Source: Inquilinus limosus (lineage in GTDB: Bacteria; Pseudomonadota; Alphaproteobacteria; DSM-16000; Inquilinaceae). From it: a stretch of 64,000 nucleotides of DNA. The stretch spans positions 109,515-173,514 of the forward strand of contig NZ_NHON01000004.1 of the NCBI RefSeq assembly GCF_002195995.1, in the 5' to 3' direction. A program made the position numbers and the translations under genes. The notes beneath the pieces were generated by a model that searched no databases, had not been told where the DNA came from, and saw only the letters and a list, made by a program, of their open reading frames with translations. Positions within the stretch are counted from its first letter, which is position 1. The number at the start of each line of letters is the position of its first letter. Shown piece by piece: positions 33,049 to 40,897 of this stretch.

Positions 33049-33068
33049 TTCCACCGATCCGACGGTGA

Positions 33069-33099
33069 AAGGGGCCGGCTCCCGCGGGACCGGCCCCTT
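33069..33099 (+). terminator. GC-rich hairpin after the small periplasmic protein gene
   Basis: AAGGGGCCGG (33069-33078) pairs with CCGGCCCCTT (33090-33099) around an 11-nt loop. It lies 20 bp after the stop at 33048. There is no long T run, so efficiency is uncertain. Confidence 0.6.
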
Positions 33100-33110
33100 C
33101 CGTATCAGCC

Positions 33111-33143
33111 CGTCAGGGCTTGGCGGATGGTCAAGCCCTGACG
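33111..33143. repeat. 12-bp inverted repeat upstream of the lipid kinase gene
   Basis: CGTCAGGGCTTG (33111-33122) and CAAGCCCTGACG (33132-33143) are perfect inverted copies with a 9-nt loop, 33 bp before the ATG at 33177. It may be a second terminator stem or an operator for the kinase-phosphatase pair. Confidence 0.55.
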
Positions 33144-33176
33144 GAACCCGACCCGCGACGCGGCGATTGCTCGACC

Positions 33177-34046
33177 ATGGATGTCTCGCTGTTTCACAAT
33201 CCGAGGGCCGGCGACGGCGACTGGCCGGCGGACCGGCTGGTCCGCCTGCTGGAGATGTCGGGCTTCACCCCGGTCCACACCTCGACCCGCGGCAAGGAGC
33301 TGGAGCGGGCGCTGGAGAATCCGCACGACCTGGTGGTGGTCGCCGGCGGCGACGGCGCGGTCGCCGAGATCGTGCGGGCGCTGCACGGCCGTGGCCATAC
33401 CATTGCGATCCTGCCGACCGGCAGCTCCAACAACATCGCACGGGCGCTCGGCCTCATCGAGGAGCCGCGCCACATCGTTGCCGGCCTGGCCAAGGCGAAG
33501 CGCACGCCGCTGCGGATCGGCGTGGTCGAGGGGCCGGAGTGGACGCGCAACTTCGTCGAGGCGGTCGGCATGGGGCCCATCGCCGGGGCGATCGTGGGGG
33601 ATGGAGGCGGCAAGGAGCATGGCTCCGACCTGGTCGGCGAGCGGCGGCAGGAGCTGCGCCGCATCGTCGCCGACGCCGAGCCGGTCGAGGCCAGCCTGAT
33701 CATCGACGGCAAGCGGCTGGACGAGAAGCTGCTGATGATCGAGGTCATGAATCTGCCGATGATCGGGCCGAACCTGCTGCTGGCGCCGGAGGCCGACCCG
33801 GGAGACGCGCATCTCGACGTGGCCTGGCTGCCGGCGGCGAAGCGCCGGTCCATGCTGGCCTGGCTCAGGGACCCGGAGGCCCGGGGCTCGCCGATGCTCC
33901 GGGTGAAGGCCGAGCGGGTCGAGCTGCACCCCCAGGGCGGGACCATCCATGTCGACGACAAGGCACTCGAGGGCGGCGAGGCTACGCTGATGATCCGGAT
34001 CGAGCCGAAGCCGGTCCATGTCCTGATCCCGAGGGGTGACGAATGA
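33177..34046 (+). CDS. Diacylglycerol/lipid kinase family protein
   Basis: A 289-residue protein with the DAGK catalytic domain motifs: FHNPRAGDG at the start, VVVAGGDGAVAEIVRAL (GGDG nucleotide-binding loop) at about 55-70, and LPTGSSNNIARALG at about 80-93. The C-terminal half is the beta-sandwich of the YegS/DgkB fold. It phosphorylates a lipid or related alcohol with ATP; the exact substrate is unknown. The stop overlaps the phosphatase ATG at 34043 by 4 bp, indicating translational coupling of a kinase with a phosphatase. Confidence 0.88.
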   Translation: MDVSLFHNPRAGDGDWPADRLVRLLEMSGFTPVHTSTRGKELERALENPHDLVVVAGGDGAVAEIVRALHGRGHTIAILPTGSSNNIARALGLIEEPRHIVAGLAKAKRTPLRIGVVEGPEWTRNFVEAVGMGPIAGAIVGDGGGKEHGSDLVGERRQELRRIVADAEPVEASLIIDGKRLDEKLLMIEVMNLPMIGPNLLLAPEADPGDAHLDVAWLPAAKRRSMLAWLRDPEARGSPMLRVKAERVELHPQGGTIHVDDKALEGGEATLMIRIEPKPVHVLIPRGDE

Positions 34047-34897
34047 CCGGGACGGACGACGACAATGCCGACCTGCCCGCCGGCACGCTGCGGCAGTGGG
34101 AGGAGACCGCGGTCGAGTTCGCCAGGCTGGCCGGCGCCGAGATCGTCGCATCGCTCGGGCGGACCCTCAGCGTGCGCTACAAGACGGGGCCGGGCGAGGG
34201 GGACGAGCTGCTGTTCCGGGATCCGGTGTCGGAGGTCGACCAGCGGGTCGAATCCCTGATCCGGACGCGGCTGGCGGAGCTGCATCCCGATCACGGCATC
34301 ATCGGCGAGGAGATGGAGGACCATCCGGCGGCGCCCGACAGCCCGGTCTGGGCGATCGATCCGGTCGACGGCACCACCAATTTCGTCAACGGCCTGCCGC
34401 TCTTCGCCGCCTCGATCGGCGTGCTGCATCGCGGCCGGCCGGCGGCTGGCGCGGTCTGGTGCTCGACCAGCCACGGCCTGCGCTCCGGCGTCTATCACGC
34501 CTGCGGCCGTGGCCCGCTGAGCTTCGACGGGGCGGCGATCGAGGGCGGCCCGAACCCGGCGGGGCGGCGGCGCCTGTCGGGCGAGCCCCGGATCGATCCC
34601 GGCGGCGTGCTGCCCTGGGAGACGCGCAAGACCGGATCGGCCGCGATCGAATGCGCCTTCGTCGCGGCCGGCCTGCTGGAGGTGGCGCGGTTCGAGCGGC
34701 CGAATGTCTGGGACGTGGCCGGCGGCCTCTGCCTGGTCGCCGCCGCCGGCGGCACCGCCTTCGTGCTCTGCGATCAGGAGCGGGGCTGGGAACGGTTCAC
34801 CGGCTTCGGCGACGATCCCCGCAGCTGGCGCGGCCAGCTGGTGATCGGGCCCGAGGAGGCGGCGGCCCGCCGCAGGGACGCCATCGCCGCCGGCTGA
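34043..34897 (+). CDS. Inositol monophosphatase-family phosphatase
   Basis: A 284-residue Mg-dependent phosphatase of the IMPase/FBPase superfamily. It has the metal-binding GEEME block and the signature WAIDPVDGTTNFVNGLP, with the C-terminal VWDVAGGLCLVAAAGG holding the last metal Asp. The spacing fits members that act on inositol-1-phosphate, histidinol phosphate or PAP; no finer call is possible. It is translationally coupled to the lipid kinase gene, so the two may act on the same phospho-lipid or polyol-phosphate pool. Confidence 0.88.
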   Translation: MTGTDDDNADLPAGTLRQWEETAVEFARLAGAEIVASLGRTLSVRYKTGPGEGDELLFRDPVSEVDQRVESLIRTRLAELHPDHGIIGEEMEDHPAAPDSPVWAIDPVDGTTNFVNGLPLFAASIGVLHRGRPAAGAVWCSTSHGLRSGVYHACGRGPLSFDGAAIEGGPNPAGRRRLSGEPRIDPGGVLPWETRKTGSAAIECAFVAAGLLEVARFERPNVWDVAGGLCLVAAAGGTAFVLCDQERGWERFTGFGDDPRSWRGQLVIGPEEAAARRRDAIAAG

Positions 34898-34906
34898 GGC
34901 CTCCCG

Positions 34907-35911
34907 TCAGGCGAAGCGAAGCCGTTGGCCGATCCCCAGTGCCCGGGCCTTGTCCACCATGGCCGCGCCGAGCGCCACATCGGTGGTGCTGAGGCCGCGG
35001 TGCCAGAACAGGATGGTCTCGTCGTCCCGTTCGCGGCCGGGCTTCAGGCCGGCGACGATCTGCCCGATCTCGGCATGCAGCGTCTCCGCCGTGACCTTGC
35101 CTTCGTCGACATGGCGGCGCAGCGCCCCGAAGGGCCGGCCGGGCCCGCATTGCCCCCAGTCATCGACCACGACCTTGTCCATGATGTCGGTCAGGTCGAA
35201 TTCCAGCGCGCTCATCGTGCCGTAGGGGACGACGAACGCGCCCTTCTTCACCCATCCGGTGCGGAACAGCGGCGTGGGCTCGGGCAGCCGGCTCGCCTCC
35301 ACCATGATGTCGGCGCCCTTGAGGCAATCCTCCCAGCTGTCGGTGGCGACGATCCTCTTCCCGAGATCCTGTTCCAGGCGTGCGGCGAAGGCATTCCGGC
35401 TTTCCGGGCGGCGGGAATGGATACGGATCTCGTCGAAATCGAACAGGTGGTCGAGCAGGCGGACATTCCAGTAGGACGTGCCGCGGGCGCCGATATGGCC
35501 CAGCACCTTGCTGCCCTTGCGGGCGAGATGCTTCGCGCCTAGCGCCGTCACCGCGCCGGTGCGCATGTCGGTGATCGCGGTCGCGTCGATCACCGCCTTC
35601 GGCACGCCGGTGTGCGGATCGAACAGGTTCAGCACCGCCAGCTCCGAGGGCAGGCCGTGCCTGTAGTTGTCGACGAAGTCGCCGACGACCTTCACCCCGG
35701 CGGTGTTCAGCGATTTGACGTAGCCACGCAGCACGTTGAAATGCCCCTTGTCGGAGCTTTCGGGCACCAGATGGACGCGCGGCTCGATGACGGTCTCGCC
35801 GCGGCCCTGCGCCTCCAGCGCCGTCTCCACCGCCGCGAGGATCTCGTCATCGCCGAGCGCGAGCGCCTTGGCATCGAGCGCGTTCAGATAGTCGATCCAG
35901 ATTTCCTGCAT
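34907..35911 (-). CDS. Ornithine cyclodeaminase / mu-crystallin family protein
   Basis: The 334-residue product has the family layout: an N-terminal substrate domain with HLVPESSDKGHFNVLRGYV and PSELAVLNLFDPHTGVPKAV, DMRTGAVTALGAKHLARKG, a Rossmann NAD(P)-binding part (VLGHIGARGTSYWNVRLLD), EASRLPEPTPLF and HRGLSTTDVALG. Members include ornithine cyclodeaminase, ketimine reductases and N-(carboxyethyl) amino-acid dehydrogenases. The RGTSYW in place of GAGxQA suggests an atypical subgroup. It follows the ammonia-lyase-fold gene by 35 bp on the same strand, and both may act on one amino acid. Confidence 0.87.
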   Translation of the reverse strand: MQEIWIDYLNALDAKALALGDDEILAAVETALEAQGRGETVIEPRVHLVPESSDKGHFNVLRGYVKSLNTAGVKVVGDFVDNYRHGLPSELAVLNLFDPHTGVPKAVIDATAITDMRTGAVTALGAKHLARKGSKVLGHIGARGTSYWNVRLLDHLFDFDEIRIHSRRPESRNAFAARLEQDLGKRIVATDSWEDCLKGADIMVEASRLPEPTPLFRTGWVKKGAFVVPYGTMSALEFDLTDIMDKVVVDDWGQCGPGRPFGALRRHVDEGKVTAETLHAEIGQIVAGLKPGRERDDETILFWHRGLSTTDVALGAAMVDKARALGIGQRLRFA

Positions 35912-35946
35912 TCCTGGTCTCCAGTGGGTCGAGGTGCCTGAGGGCG

Positions 35947-37461
35947 TCAAGGGCCGTGGTGCGGGGCGGCGGTGCGGATGACCTCCGCCAGCCGCAGGAA
36001 GTCCGCGCTCTGGGCGCGGTCCTCGACCAGCGGCGCCACATGGCTGCGGACAAGCCGGTAGGCCTCCGCCGTACCCGCGCCCAACGCCGCCTCCACGCCG
36101 CGCAGCTCCACGGCCTGGGCGGAGACGATGAGCTCGATCGCGACGAGGAAGCGCAGCCGGTCGATGATCGCCTCGGTCTTCGCCAGCACCCCCGGGGCCA
36201 GCGACGCCTGGTCCTCGACCCCGTCCGCCACGGGGATCGGCGCCAGCGAGGCCGGGGCCGCGAGGTGCCGGATCTCCGCCTCGAGAGCCGAGACGGTCTT
36301 CTGGACCGGGCCGAAGCCCGCCCGGCCCGCGCCGACTGGGGTCAGGAACCGCGGCAGGTCCGACAGGCCGGCCGACATGATCTTCATCACGCGATAGGCG
36401 GTCGCCGCCGCGGCATGCGCCATCGCCTGGCCGAGCCGCTCCCACGCCAACACGAAGGCCGTCAGGTCGAAATTGCCGTGGGACAGGATCAGCCCTTCCG
36501 ACGCCAGCACGACCGGATTGTCGCCGGAGCCGGCGAGCTCGATCTCGGTGGCGGCCCGCGCCTCGCCGATCGCGTGATGAAGCGCCCCCCAGACCTGCGG
36601 CGCGCAGCGATAGCTCAGCGGATCCTGCACCCGCCGGGCCGCGCCTTCGGCCAGGAGGGCGCTGCCGGCCAGCAGCGCGCGCAGCCTGTCCGCCACCGCG
36701 CGCTGGCCGAAGGCCGGCCTGGCAGCCAGGGCGCGGTCGTCGAGGGCCGTCACATTGGCACGGAAGGCCTCGAAATTGAGGGCTACGGCCGCCAGCGACC
36801 AGCCGAACAGCCGTTCGATATCCTCCAGGCAGAGGCAGGCCTTGCCGACCGACAGGCTGTTGGCGACGACGATCGCATGGCCGTCCTTCGGCGCCAGCGG
36901 CAACGGCTCAAGCCCGGCCCGCCGCAGCGCCTCGGCGGCCGGCATCACCGTGCCGCCGAACTCCGCCTCGCCATCGCCGAGCAGGGCGCGGCCCATATGC
37001 GCCAGCGGCGCCAGATCGGCCGCGCCGATCGAGCCCAGAGCCGGAACCACCGGGTGCACGCCGGCATTCAGCGCCGCCACCAGCCCGGCGAACACCGGCA
37101 GCGACACGCCGGCGCCACCGGTCGCCATGCCGGCGATGCGCGCCGCCATCATGGCCCGCACCACCTCGCGCGGCAGGGCGGGCCCGACCCCGACCGCCCG
37201 GCCGTCCGGGACCCGCCGCTGGAACGCGACCAGATCCTCCGCCGCGAGGCGCGTGTCGACCCCCGCGCCGAGTCCGGTGGTCAGGCCGTAGACCGGCACG
37301 TGCGACGCGGCGTAGCGGTCGACGACGGCGCGTGCGGCGAGGATCCGGGCCTCGACCTCCGGCGAGATCGACAGCCGCGCTCCGCGCCGGGCGATGGCCG
37401 CGATATCGCCGGTCGTCGGCGCCTCGGCCGACAGGGACACGGTGGCTGCGGGAGCCGTCAT
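35947..37461 (-). CDS. Histidine ammonia-lyase-fold protein lacking the MIO-forming Ala-Ser-Gly
   Basis: The 504-residue protein is a full-length member of the HAL/PAL superfamily: VYGLTTGLG (Tyr58 position), RVQDPLSYRCAPQVWGALH, SGDNPVV, LSHGNFDLTAFVLAWERLGQ and an end like EAYRLVRSHVAPLVEDR. The tripeptide that cyclises to the MIO electrophile, normally ASG in GSVGASGDLAPLAH, reads GSIGAADLAPLAH (143-155): the Ser is Ala and one residue is missing. The NGT block is also altered (ANSLSVG). I confirmed this in the nucleotide sequence, with no frameshift. It therefore cannot form MIO in the usual way. The start at 37461 follows AGGAACG. It is co-oriented with the cyclodeaminase homologue. Confidence 0.85.
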   Translation of the reverse strand: MTAPAATVSLSAEAPTTGDIAAIARRGARLSISPEVEARILAARAVVDRYAASHVPVYGLTTGLGAGVDTRLAAEDLVAFQRRVPDGRAVGVGPALPREVVRAMMAARIAGMATGGAGVSLPVFAGLVAALNAGVHPVVPALGSIGAADLAPLAHMGRALLGDGEAEFGGTVMPAAEALRRAGLEPLPLAPKDGHAIVVANSLSVGKACLCLEDIERLFGWSLAAVALNFEAFRANVTALDDRALAARPAFGQRAVADRLRALLAGSALLAEGAARRVQDPLSYRCAPQVWGALHHAIGEARAATEIELAGSGDNPVVLASEGLILSHGNFDLTAFVLAWERLGQAMAHAAAATAYRVMKIMSAGLSDLPRFLTPVGAGRAGFGPVQKTVSALEAEIRHLAAPASLAPIPVADGVEDQASLAPGVLAKTEAIIDRLRFLVAIELIVSAQAVELRGVEAALGAGTAEAYRLVRSHVAPLVEDRAQSADFLRLAEVIRTAAPHHGP

Positions 37462-37767
37462 CTTTTCGTTCCTGCTCACGACATTGGCCGCTCGCGCCGC
37501 GTCCTGATCCGAAAGCGCCGCCGGCCGACTTTGACCACCAGGGTAGGAGAGTGGGGCGCCGGCCACCACCGCCGCCTTAGCCGACCGGGTGCGGCGGAAG
37601 ATCCTGGGCCACGGCCGGAGGATCCTTTCCGATCCGCAAGGTGCATTGCCTATATGCATTTCGATCTTTGCATGGGCGCAAGCGCCTGGCCATCGGCTCC
37701 GAGGCCGGACCGTATTATCTGAATAGCCACGGGCGGGCCGTTCGGGCTCGCGATCTGGAGGCAAGAC
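37462..37767. other. Divergent intergenic region between the lyase-like gene and the ring-cleaving dioxygenase gene
   Basis: No gene is seen. The part from 37640 to 37740 is AT-rich; it holds ATGCA (37654-37658) and TGCAT (37669-37673) as an inverted repeat and TATTAT at 37713-37718, a candidate -10 for the dioxygenase gene. Confidence 0.35.
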
Positions 37768-38700
37768 ATGCGCAGCAACGGCATTCACCACGTCACGGCG
37801 ATCGCGGGCGGCGCCCAGCGCAATCTCGACTTCTACACGCGGGTGCTGGGCCTGCGGCTGGTGAAGAAGACGGTGAATTTCGACGATCCCGGCACCTACC
37901 ACCTCTACTACGGCGACGAGACCGGCCAGCCCGGCACCATCCTGACCTTCTTCCCCTGGGCCCATGTCGCGCCCGGCCGGGTCGGCGTCGGCGAGACCCA
38001 GGAGACGGTGTTCCGAGTGCCGGAGGGATCGGTCGGCTACTGGTTGCAGCGCTTCGTCGAGAAGAGCGTGCCGCACCAGGCCGTCGAGCAGCGCTTCGGC
38101 GAAACCATCCTGGCGTTCAAGGACCCGGACGGCATGCGCCTGGCGCTCGTTGCGGTCCCGGGGATCGCGGGCGAGCCCGGCTGGGCCGGCGGCGACATCC
38201 CGGCGGAGCATGCGATCCGCGGCTTCCACAGCGTCAGCCTGCTGCTGGAGGAGACGGCGCCGACCGGAGACGTGCTGACCGACGTCCTCGGCTTCACAGA
38301 GGCCGGGCGGGAAGGCTCCGTGGTCCGCTACCGGGCCGGCGACACCGGGATCGGCGGCATCGTCGATCTCCGCGCCGCCGGGGGCTTCCTGCCCAGCCGT
38401 CCCGGCGCCGGCTCGGTACACCATATCGCCTTCCGCGCGGCCGATGATGCTGCCCAGGCGGAGATGGTGAAGCGGCTGGCGGACAACCACCGGCTGCTGA
38501 CCACCGAGCAGAAGGACCGCAACTACTTCCGCTCGGTCTATTTCCGCGAGCCGGGGCATGTGCTGTTCGAGATCGCCACGGACATCCCGGGCTTCGCGGT
38601 CGACGAGCCGGCGGAGACGCTCGGCCGGGCGCTGAAGCTGCCGCAGTTCCTGGAGGCGCATCGCGCCGAGATCGAACGGGCGCTGCCGGCGATCAACTGA
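37768..38700 (+). CDS. MhqO-like ring-cleaving dioxygenase (vicinal oxygen chelate family)
   Basis: A 310-residue protein with two glyoxalase/bleomycin-type modules. The first begins IHHVTAIAGGAQRNLDFYTR, continues with VLGLRLVKKTVNFDDPGTYH and has the LYYGDETGQPG segment. The second has GSVHHIAFRAAD and LFEIATDIPGF with the metal-ligand Glu. His8, the second-module His and the Glu form the Fe site of this group. Relatives (MhqA/MhqO/LinE) act on hydroquinones and catechols. The carboxylesterase gene at 38774 follows by 73 bp, as in the Bacillus mhq arrangement for quinone detoxification. No MarR regulator gene is adjacent. Confidence 0.88.
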   Translation: MRSNGIHHVTAIAGGAQRNLDFYTRVLGLRLVKKTVNFDDPGTYHLYYGDETGQPGTILTFFPWAHVAPGRVGVGETQETVFRVPEGSVGYWLQRFVEKSVPHQAVEQRFGETILAFKDPDGMRLALVAVPGIAGEPGWAGGDIPAEHAIRGFHSVSLLLEETAPTGDVLTDVLGFTEAGREGSVVRYRAGDTGIGGIVDLRAAGGFLPSRPGAGSVHHIAFRAADDAAQAEMVKRLADNHRLLTTEQKDRNYFRSVYFREPGHVLFEIATDIPGFAVDEPAETLGRALKLPQFLEAHRAEIERALPAIN

Positions 38701-38773
38701 CGCCCCGGACGAGACATCCCAGCCGGACGCTGCGCCGCGGCGTCCGGCCCTCTTTTCATCAGGAGCATGCGCG

Positions 38774-39385
38774 ATGACGCAGGAACTGTCCTTCATCCAC
38801 CGGTTCGAGCCGGAGGCGCCGCCGCTCCTGCTGCTGCACGGCACCGGCGGCGACGAATCCGACCTGCTGCCGTTGGGCCGGGCCGTCGCCCCGGGATCGG
38901 CGCTGCTGTCGCCGCGCGGCAAGGTGCTGGAGAGCGGGATGCCCCGCTTCTTCCGCCGGCTGCGCGAGGGCGTGTTCGACGAGGACGACGTCCGGGCACG
39001 GGCGAACGAACTCGCGGATTTCGTGGCGGAGGCGCGGGCGGCCTACGGTCTGGCGGCGCCGGTGGCGCTCGGCTTCTCGAACGGGGCCAACATCGCCGCC
39101 GCCATGCTGCTGCTACGGCCGGAAGCGCTGGCCGGCGCCGCGCTGCTGCGGGCGATGGTGCCGCTCGCCGAACCTCCGGCCGCGGACCTCCGGGGCAGGC
39201 CGGTGCTGTTGCTGTCGGGCGAGATGGACCCGATCGTCCCGGCCGACAACGCGGCGCGGCTGGCCCGGATGCTGGGCACGGCGGGCGCCGAGGTGACGCA
39301 CCGGATCCTGCCGACGGGCCATGGCCTGTCGCAGGCCGACGTCGCGACCGTCAGCGCCTGGCTCGGCGCCGGCCGCCAGGCCTAG
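38774..39385 (+). CDS. MhqD-like carboxylesterase (alpha/beta hydrolase)
   Basis: A 203-residue single-domain hydrolase of the phospholipase/carboxylesterase family. It has LLLLHGTGGDESDLLPLG (oxyanion-hole region), the nucleophile elbow GFSNGA (Ser102), the acid in SGEMDPIVP and the His in PTGHGLS. It resembles MhqD/YodD, which accompanies MhqO in quinone and aldehyde stress regulons. The start at 38774 is nine bases after AGGAG. The stop overlaps the convergent SDR stop. Confidence 0.87.
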   Translation: MTQELSFIHRFEPEAPPLLLLHGTGGDESDLLPLGRAVAPGSALLSPRGKVLESGMPRFFRRLREGVFDEDDVRARANELADFVAEARAAYGLAAPVALGFSNGANIAAAMLLLRPEALAGAALLRAMVPLAEPPAADLRGRPVLLLSGEMDPIVPADNAARLARMLGTAGAEVTHRILPTGHGLSQADVATVSAWLGAGRQA

Positions 39386-40140
39386 GCCTGGGAGGAGTAG
39401 CCGCCATCCACGGGGATGGCGGCGCCGGTGACGAAGTCCGAGGCGCGGCTGGACAGGTACACGGCGGTGCCGGACAGGTCGTCCGGCACGCCCCAGCGCC
39501 CGGCCGGGGTGCGCGCCACCACCCGCTCGTTCAGCCCCGGCACCTCGACCCGGCCCTGCTGCGTCAGCTCGGTGTCGATCCAGCCGGGCAGGATGGCGTT
39601 GACCTGGATGCCGTGCTGCGCCCAGGCGGTCGCGCAGGCCTTGGTGAACTGCACCACGCCGCCCTTGCTGGCGCTGTAGGGCGCGGCGAAGGAGGCGCCG
39701 AAGATCGAGGTCATCGACCCGATATTGACGACCTTGCCGGCGCCCTGGCGCCGCATCGCCGGGAACACCGCCATGGTGGCCAGGAAGGCGCTGGTCAGGT
39801 TAGCGTCGATCAGGGCCCGCCACTCCTCCAGCGAATACGCCTCCGGCGCCTTGCGCCAATTGGTGCCGGCGTTGTTGACCAGGATATCGATCCGGCCGTG
39901 GCGCTGCAGCGCCGTCTCGGCGAAGGCCCGGCAGTCGGCCTCCACCGTCACGTCAGCCACGGCGCTGGAGGCTTCGGCGCCCAGCGTCGCGATCTCGGCC
40001 ACCGCGCGTTCGGTCTTGGCCGCGTCGCGGCCGACCAGCAGCAGCGCGGCGCCGGCCCGGGCCAGGCCGCGGGCGATGCCCAGGCCGATGCCGCCATTGC
40101 CGCCGGTGACGATGGCGATCTTACCGGTCAGGTCGAACAT
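39382..40140 (-). CDS. Short-chain dehydrogenase/reductase
   Basis: A 252-residue classical SDR with VTGGNGGIGLGIARGLA, NNAGTNWRKAPEAYS, the catalytic IGSMTSIFG and YSASKGG, and the end FVTGAAIPVDGGY. It is of the gluconate 5-dehydrogenase/2-deoxy-D-gluconate type by overall look. It follows the XRE-cupin regulator by 46 bp on the same strand and is probably the last gene of the operon that starts with the aminotransferase at 45677. A role as dehydrogenase of the transported amine's product is inference. Confidence 0.88.
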   Translation of the reverse strand: MFDLTGKIAIVTGGNGGIGLGIARGLARAGAALLLVGRDAAKTERAVAEIATLGAEASSAVADVTVEADCRAFAETALQRHGRIDILVNNAGTNWRKAPEAYSLEEWRALIDANLTSAFLATMAVFPAMRRQGAGKVVNIGSMTSIFGASFAAPYSASKGGVVQFTKACATAWAQHGIQVNAILPGWIDTELTQQGRVEVPGLNERVVARTPAGRWGVPDDLSGTAVYLSSRASDFVTGAAIPVDGGYSSQA

Positions 40141-40186
40141 GGAAGCTCCTGGCGTCGTCGGTAGGGAGAGAAAGGGTAGGGGGCGG

Positions 40187-40897
40187 TCAGGCCTTCGGGG
40201 CAGGGCGCGCCTGCTCCTCGAGGATCCGCTGCTTGATGATCTCGCGCAGGGTCTGCGCCAGGTTCGGCGTGGCGCTGGAGCACATCACCATGATCACGCA
40301 GGGCTGGTCGCCGACCGACAGGTAGCCGTGCTTCATGGTGCTGTCGAGATACACGCTGTCGCCCGGCTCCAGCTCGATCGGTTCATAATAGTCGCTGTAG
40401 AGCCGCATGCGGCCCTGCAGCACCTCCACGAACTCCTCCCCGACATGGGAGCTCAGGCCCCCCATCTGCTCCGGCTCGGTGGCGCGCACCTCGATCCGGA
40501 TCGGGATGATCCGCTTGTGGGCGACGTCAGAGCACAGATAGGTGTAGCTGTAGAACTCGGTGTCCAGCCGCTGGCCCTCATGCTGGCGGCTGACGCTGCG
40601 CCGGGCCACCACCACGGCCGGCTTGCTGGCTTCGCCGGTGGCGAACAGGTCGGCGATCTCCACCCCCAGCCCGCGGGCCAGCTGCAGGATCTTGTCGTAG
40701 GTCGGCGACAGCAGGCCGTTCTCGATCTTCGACAAGGTCGAGGCGGAGATGCCGGTCATGGTGGCGACATCGGCCAGGGTCCAGCCGTGATGGGCGCGGC
40801 GCTCGCGCAGCACCCGGCCCAGGGGCGGCAGGTCGTCGGTCATGGCGCGAACTCGGTCATCCGGCGCAGGGGCCCTCCAGGCATCGGGGCGGTTCAT
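40187..40897 (-). CDS. XRE-family regulator with C-terminal cupin domain
   Basis: The ATG at 40897 overlaps the permease stop by 4 bp (ATGA) and gives 236 residues; an ATG at 40843 giving 218 residues is an alternative that matches family starts more closely. The helix-turn-helix (VLRERRAHHGWTLADVATMT, GISASTLSKIENG) lies at about residues 26-75. A cupin barrel follows (GGLSSHVGEEFVEVLQGRM, LEPGDSVYLDSTMKHGYL). XRE-cupin proteins (PuuR-like) sense a small ligand of the pathway they control. Its place inside a transporter operon implies regulation of that operon, probably through the palindrome at 45768. Confidence 0.88.
   Translation of the reverse strand: MNRPDAWRAPAPDDRVRAMTDDLPPLGRVLRERRAHHGWTLADVATMTGISASTLSKIENGLLSPTYDKILQLARGLGVEIADLFATGEASKPAVVVARRSVSRQHEGQRLDTEFYSYTYLCSDVAHKRIIPIRIEVRATEPEQMGGLSSHVGEEFVEVLQGRMRLYSDYYEPIELEPGDSVYLDSTMKHGYLSVGDQPCVIMVMCSSATPNLAQTLREIIKQRILEEQARPAPKA

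Noticed and set aside
32508..33068. A plus-strand frame starting with a fairly natural-looking peptide (MISPDFMIPESTHPEKGR and on)
   Set aside because: It continues in shadow composition through the exported protein gene at 32740 and has no ribosome-binding site. The first 75 codons could be a relic but cannot be supported.
35956..37722. A 588-codon plus-strand open frame, and similar long frames at 19368-20888, 20732-22492 and 9837-11387
   Set aside because: All are antisense to well-supported genes and have the same Arg/Gln/His/Gly-biased composition without recognisable motifs.
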